From the NCBI GenBank assembly GCA_000934455.1, contig KN883714.1:94699-122177 (forward strand): a stretch of 27,479 bases of DNA. Reading direction: 5' to 3'. This DNA is from Apostichopus parvimensis (Eukaryota; Echinodermata; Holothuroidea; Aspidochirotida; Stichopodidae). The translations under genes were made by a program, and so were the position numbers. Positions 20,063 through 27,479 of this stretch are shown piece by piece; within the stretch, counting starts at the first letter, position 1, and each line of letters begins with the position of its first letter. The notes under the pieces were generated by a model. That model saw nothing but the letters and a program-made list of their open reading frames with translations, did no database searches and was not told the DNA's origin.

Positions 20063-21200
20063 AAAAACAGTATCTTGTGTAAACATAATTCTTTTCACAA
20101 TATGTTTATTTTGAAGGGTGTTTTCGTCTGCATCCAAATTTGGTACTTTACAAGAAAACAAAATCCTTATTCATTGTGAGATATTGAAACTGACAAAACT
20201 AGATTGCCACTTTACGTTAGGTGTAATATTCCTGTTACAGTTTCCACAGTATACACTGAATTCCGTAATTTTAACATAAAACAAAAAGCATTCAGTTTAG
20301 CTTTCATTAAATTTGATTGATAATTTTAGCAGAAACATACAACATTTTCTCTTATTTTCAAATCATTGAAATTGTATTCCAGACATATATATTGTTGATA
20401 TCTTTATGGTTTTAATTTGTTTTTGTGAACTCCTTGTGTATGTAAACGTACCGTGGGATTATTTAATATGTTTAGGTTGTCTCCGTAAACAACACTATAG
20501 TAGGTGTGATAAACAAGGGAATACATTTCGTGAAGTATATTTATGAAAATAGAAACTTTCACTAATGTATTTATTTCTTACAAAATAAGACTGTGCATTG
20601 CTCTTTTGTTTTTTATTATGATTGTTTTACATTTTATAAGAGCTATTGAGATCTTGCAATGATCCAAAAAACATTATTATATCATTAGACAAACATAAAA
20701 CCATAAGTCTAAGTCAGTAAGTTAGTAGATGTTGACCTCAGGTTCATCCTTGGACGTTTCAAAAGACCTCTGAGCTGGGTTTGAAATTGTACGCCTACCA
20801 TGTTTACTTAACAGGAACTCATGTTGTAATATAGGCTGGGAAAAAATCGGTGATTTGCCTTTGCGTAATATTTTATTAGTCATAGAATTCCATTCGTTGA
20901 CACTTTATCCTTTTTATGCATCGTTGCATATTGGTGAAGCTCCATTGTGATACTGCTATTAAGCCTTTGCGCGGTATACAGTGGTTATACACCTAGGCCT
21001 CCATATAAACCGTATACCATACACAAGGGATATGTATCAGCAATACACTCAACATAACGTTCCGACACAGAAAAGACAGCACCATATTGATAATTCAGCA
21101 ATGTGAATTATTGTAAGGTTTAAAAGTGCGTATCAAGTGAATCATATTTTTAATCCAAAAACCACCAATATGTTATCCGAAAGCAATTGATGTTTTTCTT
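19795..21200. repeat. Segmental duplication, right copy
   Basis: Second copy of the block at 4690-5925, in the same orientation. It begins at GTATTAAAGTCTAGAGGG and ends near the CACCAATATG sequence at 21165. Relative to the left copy it has an insertion of about 115 bp at roughly 19914-20028, between GGAATGTGGAT and TTTCCTGATATACC, and another of roughly 60 bp near 21060-21115. It is joined upstream to VLIG C-terminal remnants, which fixes the origin of the block as the 3' end and flank of a VLIG gene. Confidence 0.85.
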
Positions 21201-21800
21201 TTTTATATATATATATTTTTTTCATTTATTAGCACAACCTTGCTGTTATACCTCATTATATACATAATTGATAGTTTAATATGACTCAGAATGCACAGTT
21301 CCCCTCTAAATGTCTTTTCTCTGAAGGAGGACTCCAAACAACGGTTTCACCAATCCCAGGACCTCAAATTCATCCATTATAACAATTGTCCATACTGACA
21401 TTCCATAAAGGTTGAGACTTAATTCAGACTGGGAACATTTGTACTGCCACCCCCCGCCCTCCCAATCCGGGTCCCTTTGATACCCTGTTCACCGCATTGG
21501 TGTTAACCTTTCTAATTTCGTTAAAGGAATTGAGCTCACTACAAACAATAGTCTAACCTTGATTTGTTGGAGTATCTATCAATAGCCTACGTCTTTCGAT
21601 CTCGATGAAAGAAAACCCTAAGTTTTGGCGCATAATCCTAATACGTTACATTCCTTCTCTTGAATCGTTATGGTAAAATGAAATTGGACTTTACAAAGTG
21701 AAATTTGATTTCTTTACCATTAAGTTTGTCCGTGTAATCCGATAGTAGTCTACACATGCTGGGGTTGGTTTATGGACTATTTGATGTCCAAATCAAGGAT
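21201..21800. other. Noncoding stretch, no gene seen
   Basis: Starts with a T-rich and TA-repeat tract (21200-21232). No coding or mobile element signature was recognised up to the 78-bp array. Confidence 0.5.
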
Positions 21801-22636
21801 ACTGGACTATACCTAGTATAGCTCACAGACCATTAGGTCTGAAGCCACTATTTAATAATCAGAGGATAATCAACGCTTCTATAAATACCTAGTATATAGC
21901 TTATAGATCATTAGGTCCGAAACCTCTCTTTAATCATCACAGGATATCGCAACACTATTGGACTATACCAGGGTTGTCCAACCTTTTGCAGAGGAGGGCC
22001 ACATGGAATGATTATGATGAAGGAGCGGGCCGCATGAACCCTACGCTCGATTTTTTGCCCGAAGCCCAAGGCAACAAAATGTGAGCACTGCGCGCGGAGC
22101 GCACTGATTTATTTTCCTTCCTGATAAAACAGATGAATAAAGTTCAGCCGCCCCCCCCCCCCCTCCGCTGAGAGAGTGTCACACAAACTGACCTGTATGC
22201 AGTTTTTTGGACCCAGAAGTTTCGAATGATTGATTATATAGCTTCAAATTGTTATCAATAAATCTGCTCACTATAAAATTTCGCACCGTAGAGCATCTCT
22301 GGCGGGCTGGACGCCAACCTGCGGCGGGCCGGACTGTGGCACGCGGGCCGTAGGTTGGACAACCCTGGACTATACCAAGTAGCTCACAGACCATTAGGTC
22401 TAAAGCCACTATTTAATAATCAGAGGATAATCAACGCTTCTATAAATACCTAGTATATAGCTTATAGATCATTAGGTCCGAAACCTCTCTTTAATCATCA
22501 CAGGATATCGCAACACTACTGGACTATACCAAGTAGCTCACAGACCATTAGGTCTAAAGCCACTCTTTAATCATCAGAGGATAAATCAACACTACTGGAC
22601 AATACCTGGTTTAGCTCACAGACCATCAAGTCTGAT
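21801..22636. repeat. 78-bp tandem array, about 5.5 units, split by a hAT element
   Basis: Units begin at about 21804, 21882, then after the inserted element at 22368, 22441, 22520 and 22597 (partial). Each contains a dyad of the form CAGACC-ATTA-GGTCTG or a decayed version. Alternate units are more alike (CAACGCTTCT type versus ATCGCAACACTA type), so the array probably grew by doubling of a 156-bp dimer. No protein is encoded. Confidence 0.9.
21969..22367. mobile_element. Non-autonomous hAT-type DNA transposon
   Basis: The 399-bp element has perfect 16-bp terminal inverted repeats, CAGGGTTGTCCAACCT at 21969-21984 and its reverse complement at 22352-22367. It is flanked by an exact 8-bp target duplication GACTATAC (21961-21968 and 22368-22375). 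The TIR sequence, the GGGCCGC/GGGCCG subterminal motifs and the 8-bp duplication are characteristic of hAT (Charlie-like) elements. There is no transposase ORF, so it must have been moved by an enzyme from elsewhere. The exact flanks and TIRs suggest a fairly young insertion. An internal C-run is at 22150-22163. Confidence 0.95.
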
Positions 22637-23250
22637 CTTCCGAAGCAAAAGAAAGATCAATATAGTTATATTTATGGACCCAAAAAGAAGGTGTGCAATT
22701 ATTCATTAAAAGTGACCGATGGCCATGGTGGATGTCATGCAGGGGTGCGTTATTGTTTGTATGCAGTTTTCAGTGCAGTGTAGGCCTATTTAGTAGAACA
22801 GTGATGACATACTTTGACTTAGAGTAGTACTTTGACTTAGAGTAGTTGTTTAGAAGGCTGAAGCTGGCAAACACTGAATAGGATATGAAAGGTCATACAA
22901 TAACACAGGTTATGCCTGTCAATGAAGCAAAGAAAGGTATCTCGGAAAAAATACTTTCGTAGCTAAAGTTCAACACTGTAATCGCAGAGGTTCGTTATTG
23001 GGTAAAAGGCTAAACACAGCTCATCATGTGAAATATGCGGTAAACGTAAGCGCAAACTTTACCATGTAAAGTGAGATGTTTCTGTTATCGAAGGAAAATA
23101 GCCATATCAGAAATAGCCATATCAGGTTTTATAACTTTGATAAATTCGTTTATTTTTCTGGAAGATGATGGATCATCCTAGGTTGATCGACATATTGCGC
23201 TTTTTCTTTGTAAGGGACATTAATCCGGTCTTCGTTTTAATACACTTTAA
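22637..23250. other. Noncoding stretch with short direct repeats
   Basis: A near-perfect double copy of TACTTTGACTTAGAGTAG lies at 22810-22846, and ATAGCCATATCAG is doubled at 23099-23125. No gene is recognised. Confidence 0.55.
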
Positions 23251-23764
23251 AATGATCGAAGTGATTCTATATGCCAACAGACAGGCGTTTTCCCACAGCG
23301 CCCCTATCTTTTCAAAGCAAAAGTCCTAAACTAAACAAGGAAAACGGGGAGAATGTATTGCTTAATTTAACCCCTTGAACAATCTATGAATGTAAGAGAG
23401 ATTACATTTTTGGTTTCAATCAATTTTGTGATAATCGAAGTGGGTGTAGATGCCAGTGACACTGAGGCGTTTCCACACAGGGAACACATCGATTCAATGC
23501 AAAAATACAACACTAGACAAGGAAAACAAGAACAAAAGTGACAACCCCAACTTGCTTAATTTGACCTGTTAAACAATTGTGTGCCATAAAATAACATCAT
23601 ACAATTACACAAATCCCACAAATGTAAGAGATTATAATATATCTTTATTATTTCTTTATTTAATAGTCGAAGTGGTTCTAGATGCAAGTAAGCAGACGCA
23701 TCCACACCGAATCGTCGGATAATTTATATTTCCCCTTGTTTAGTGTATTATTTTTGCATTGAAT
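23251..23764. repeat. Diverged repeat cluster with an inverted arm
   Basis: The motif ATCGAAGTG..TAGATGCCA recurs at about 23253, 23433 and 23665, each followed by a CAGACGCTTTCCACAC-like stretch. The first two units also share CTTGCTTAATTT and ACAAGGAAAAC. The segment at 23491-23525 (GATTCAATGCAAAAATA..) is present as its reverse complement at 23729-23764 with a few mismatches, giving a large imperfect hairpin. It is not coding. Confidence 0.75.
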
Positions 23765-26480
23765 TATTGAGGATTTTGCAGGTCTGATAGCTGGTAAAAC
23801 CATCTCAACTACCACAAAACAGTTTATATTTATGAACCATTATACCAACTTGCAATTGATCATTACAGGATTAAGGCCGATCTGTACTTAAATTAATCGA
23901 GGGAATTTTAACGAGGTTTATTTATTAGCACATTGTTCCGTCAAGAGCTACCCAAATGGACCTATGTTATAACCTATAAGTATCCCTCAGAGGTAAATTC
24001 TTATTTTTTATTCTGGTGAAGGGGTGGACACCTACGATTCAACTTAATTGACCACACGACAGTATCTCTCCCAAGTTTACGACATCCTTCATTCGCCTTT
24101 GGCCCTTCCACACTCTTCAGCCCCTTACCCAAATCAGTCGAAAAATTTTGGTTCCCTCTCCCTCCCCCAACTTTTATGAATGGTATTTTCAATCGTTTGC
24201 ACAAGCAATGCGTATGCTGTTAACGTGGAGGCTCTTGTAAGTTTCAATGTAATACACTCTGATTGTACCCAATTTGCCTCACTCACTCACACAGTTTGTC
24301 ATGTTACTGTCAAGGTAACACCTTTTATACCTAGTCTGTTTTTAGTATAAATTGGCTGCTACCACTGCAAAGTTGTTTGGATAACCCGATAATGATACTA
24401 AAGGTCAACTTCAACCCCCAAAATAGGTTGTGCATTATATCTGAGTGAAGTATAACAGGATTGTAAGCAATCTTTTACCCCATGCATATAATGGTCTATA
24501 TTATTGTTCCCATTAAATATTTTGTAAACTTACTGTCAGTTTTAACTCTAAATCATTGTATTAAAGTGTTTGCTATTCTGGGCATGCATGAACTATATGA
24601 AACCAGGTACAAGACATATCTCACGTCTCACGAGGAACTTTAGCTGAATTTCAGCTCGTACCATTCCAAAGTAGGGAATGTTTCCGTTCTTGGGCATTGC
24701 TGTTTACACATGACTCACATGATCTCCAACGCGGCAGTGAGTAATGTCACTGTCATTGTCGCCATGTTTTAGACGTTACATTTTCATAATTTAGTAACCA
24801 GATCAAGATGTTACTGGGAATGGAGTGGTTATATTTCGCATATCAGCATATCGCTGGAGATTAAATCAATTATAATTCATTGATAAGGCAATAATCAGGA
24901 TATGGTAAGTTTGAATGTTATGACGCAGTTAACAATAAAACAAACGCTGCAATATGGCTAACAATATGGCGCTATCAATACGTGTCTTTTACAGTGTGTT
25001 ATGAGATTCATTCATTGTATTGTGAGTATCACAACCATCGACATGTCCCTCAACCTGAGCTTCCATACACATATTTATGTGATCCTATAGTATGTCATAT
25101 CTAAGAATCGACGACTTTGGAGGGGAGGCAAATGCAATGTTCCTCAGTTTTTCATGAACACCTCCAGAACTCCTGCACTCACTCTGTACGCAATGTAGTT
25201 TAACGTAAGGCATATATTAGTGTGCAACTGTGCGTAGCATATACACATACGTGACTGGATTGATTTTATCATAGTTGTATATGAATATTGTCTTAATAAC
25301 AGTATTCTGTTGACAATCGTCTAGTGCTTGTATATGCTGTCTTGGCATCTAGTTACCTTGTCATGAATACTACTACAGTAAGCCTACTTTAGTCTTTAAT
25401 TTAAGGATGAGATAAGGAAATGGCTTAAGCTGTGAACTTTATTTTCTCCAAGCAACTTCCAAAAGAGTGTGAATTTCTCCCGACCACAATCCTTGTTAAT
25501 TATCATTGAAGTGACCAGACATTTGTAAGAACCCATCCGGAAAATTATCTAGCCCTCTAATATGATAAAATAGTGCTGAAAAACCCAAAGCAACTTTGGT
25601 GAAGAAGCCGCCTGGGGGCAAGAAAAGGTTTGGATATTAGAAGCTAATATTTCCAACACAAAACAAGAACGATCGCTGAAATTTCATGTATGGAATATAT
25701 GCCACTCGAGACACACGCGATCGTGTTTTGTGCACGTTAATTGATATATACCGTGATATTTTGGTTAGGTTTCTCATAAATACCATAATAAGACATGAGA
25801 GTTAGAGTAAAGTACGATATCCGCATTCTTTTTGTATGCATCGCTCATTCCCAATATTACTCAATTAGGATATGTAACATATATAGAATCATTAAATCAT
25901 TTCTCAAAATCATCACTCAATCACCAAAGTTATGTTCATAACATTAATTTCATGTATAGGCCTCGTTAGGCAGTATACGCAGTCTGACTATCCAGATTAT
26001 TCAATGCTAGCATCGTACGTCTCAATCAAGATATAGTTACTAATTTAGTATAAATGTTTTTATCAGCACATTAAAAATTTCAAAGATTTGAAGTCAACAG
26101 TCAAATTAAACAAAATTCTATAACTATCAATGGGAAACATTAGATTGACTAGCTAGCTAGTTGGATACGTCCAGTATTATAAAAATGTGGGTGTACCACA
26201 TAATATATCCATGTGGTTGCTATAACGACAAGCAAATAGCAACATTAACATGTGTAATTGGTATGTCAACTTCTGTGAAAAATATTTGGTAACCATGGTA
26301 ACTGACGTCAAATGTCAACTATATATTAACTGTATGTTTGGTAATGGAGCGGTTAAGACAGTTGTATAGTACCATGAAAACATTCAAAATAAAAAGGTGA
26401 GAGGTCAAAGGAGGTCGAAAGTTGGATGGTGCAAGACATTAAGGAGGAATGTCTCTCATCATAAATGAAAAGTGTTCATG
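23765..26480. other. 2.7 kb of AT-rich DNA with no recognised feature
   Basis: Only one short chance ORF (minus strand, 24001-24204). No splice-bounded exon, tRNA, transposon end or tandem repeat was found by eye on either strand. Distal regulatory DNA cannot be excluded. Confidence 0.5.
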
Positions 26481-26489
26481 ATCATTATT

Positions 26490-26890
26490 TAAACTGCTTT
26501 TCGACGTTTGTACCCTTCATATTTGAAAACACTTCCTCCGCCTCCTGTTTAATCTTTATATCCTATAGTTTAACGCCACGTGCCCAGCCCCGCCCTTCCC
26601 CCTATTTTTTCATTTTATCAATGGACAACAGTCTAAAATGTTTCCCTTTATAATAATAAAATGTATCGTGTACCCTTTTCCTCATCCTGTTTCTTTAAAT
26701 ATTAAAATGTGCCTTAACTTTAACAACATATATGTTAATTTGATGAAAACAGGGACGGTAGTGTGTAGGGTGAGTGCCCACAATTCCGACAAATATGTTG
26801 TTAAAGTTACTCATGTTCATACAGTTAAAACTGTCTCTTGAAGTTTGTACTCATCGTATTTAACCCACTTTCATCGCCTCTTGTTCATTT
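26490..26890. repeat. Short repeat in three diverged copies
   Basis: A segment of about 60 bp with GTTTGTAC and CTCCGCCTCCTGTT-like blocks is at 26490-26550 and recurs at 26828-26888. A shorter related piece (GTGTACCCTTTTCCTCATCC) is at 26668-26687. The short ORFs at 26465-26653 and 26638-26841 fall on it and have no recognised features. Confidence 0.6.
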
Positions 26891-27479
26891 GTAGTGTAGT
26901 GGCAAAATAATATTCTGATGTGTGTTCCTTTTGGCTTTGTTTAATTTAACCTGTAATTTCTGCTTACGAATATTTCATGATGTAATGTTATGATTTAACA
27001 GATTTATTTCATGTAAGGGATCTGTCAAGCAGGAATCAGGCAAATATGGCTGAATGCGAGAGAATAAAATGACCGTCACTCGTTGTTAAAAACAAGCAAC
27101 ATTTACGCGAGATCTTAATATCAGACACTGCACCACGCAAAACGCAATGTAAATCTCCTTCAAGTTTTACAGAACAGCTTTTCCATGCAACCATCAAGGA
27201 CCAGTGAAATCAATCAGAACATGCATAAATTAAAGTGTAAGTAATAGAAGCCTTAGACTTAGTGCTTCGGAGTCAACACTGATAGTTGTGATCTACCTTA
27301 CTGGGCGCTATATAAGTAACTGTGGCATTAGCTGTCGTACAAACATGTATCTCCTTGATGTACGTTAGGCTACTACCATATATCTTACCCTAGGCCTACT
27401 AGAGTAGTTCAGCAAAGGGTCATCTTCATCTATTCTTGTTGCTTCCATCTATGAAGCTTAGTAGACATGTAGCCCCGTC
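26891..27479. other. Noncoding stretch to the window edge
   Basis: Nothing recognised apart from an AGGCCT site in CTAGGCCTAC near 27391. No ORF of note reaches the edge. Confidence 0.5.

Overview
The window looks like AT-rich nuclear DNA from an animal. It has one spliced gene with GT/AG introns and several kinds of decayed transposons and tandem repeats, and no operons or ribosome binding sites. The repeat content and the frequent motif TAGGCCTA suggest an invertebrate deuterostome, perhaps an echinoderm such as a sea cucumber. That placement is inference and is not proven by anything here.

The only convincing intact gene is on the plus strand, coding from 9317 to 16309. I rebuilt it as three coding exons: 9317-9383, 10066-10323 and 11364-16309. 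Both introns are phase 1 and have GT/AG ends. The joined reading frame is exactly 1757 codons, giving 1756 residues and a stop. The protein has a basic N-terminus, a death-effector-like domain, an acidic linker and the N-terminal region typical of very large interferon-inducible GTPases (VLIG/GVIN/URGCP). These are followed by a VLIG-type G domain with GVQSSGKS, RCTRG and DTEG, a C-terminal Cys/His cluster and a repetitive Asp/Glu/Ser tail. The DED exon is symmetric (258 nt, phase 1-1), so it can be skipped without losing the frame. A candidate promoter and noncoding 5' exon lie near 8285-8368, and a polyadenylation signal lies at 16501.

Region by region: 1-1186 has no gene. A possible LTR lies at 1187-1765, and a 38-bp minisatellite of about 21 copies at 1931-2736. 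Simple repeats and a small antisense LINE fragment fill 3000-4190. From 4690 to 5925 is one copy of a duplicated block whose second copy is at 19795-21200. A decayed LINE reverse transcriptase fragment is at 6842-7440. The GTPase gene occupies about 8300-16500. A roughly 725-bp tandem duplication follows at 16945-18235, then an inverted-repeat element at 18431-18633. A broken remnant of another VLIG gene's 3' end is at 19485-20062. Next come a 78-bp tandem array interrupted by a 399-bp hAT-type element with perfect TIRs and an 8-bp target duplication (21801-22636), a diverged repeat cluster at 23251-23764, and about 3.7 kb of mostly featureless DNA.

Taken together, the window records duplication and decay in a VLIG GTPase family: one intact copy joined to a death-fold domain, at least one dead copy 3 kb downstream, and an orphan 3' tail upstream. 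The death-fold plus GTPase layout suggests a role in innate immunity or cell-death signalling. That is an inference from domain families and not shown by the sequence.
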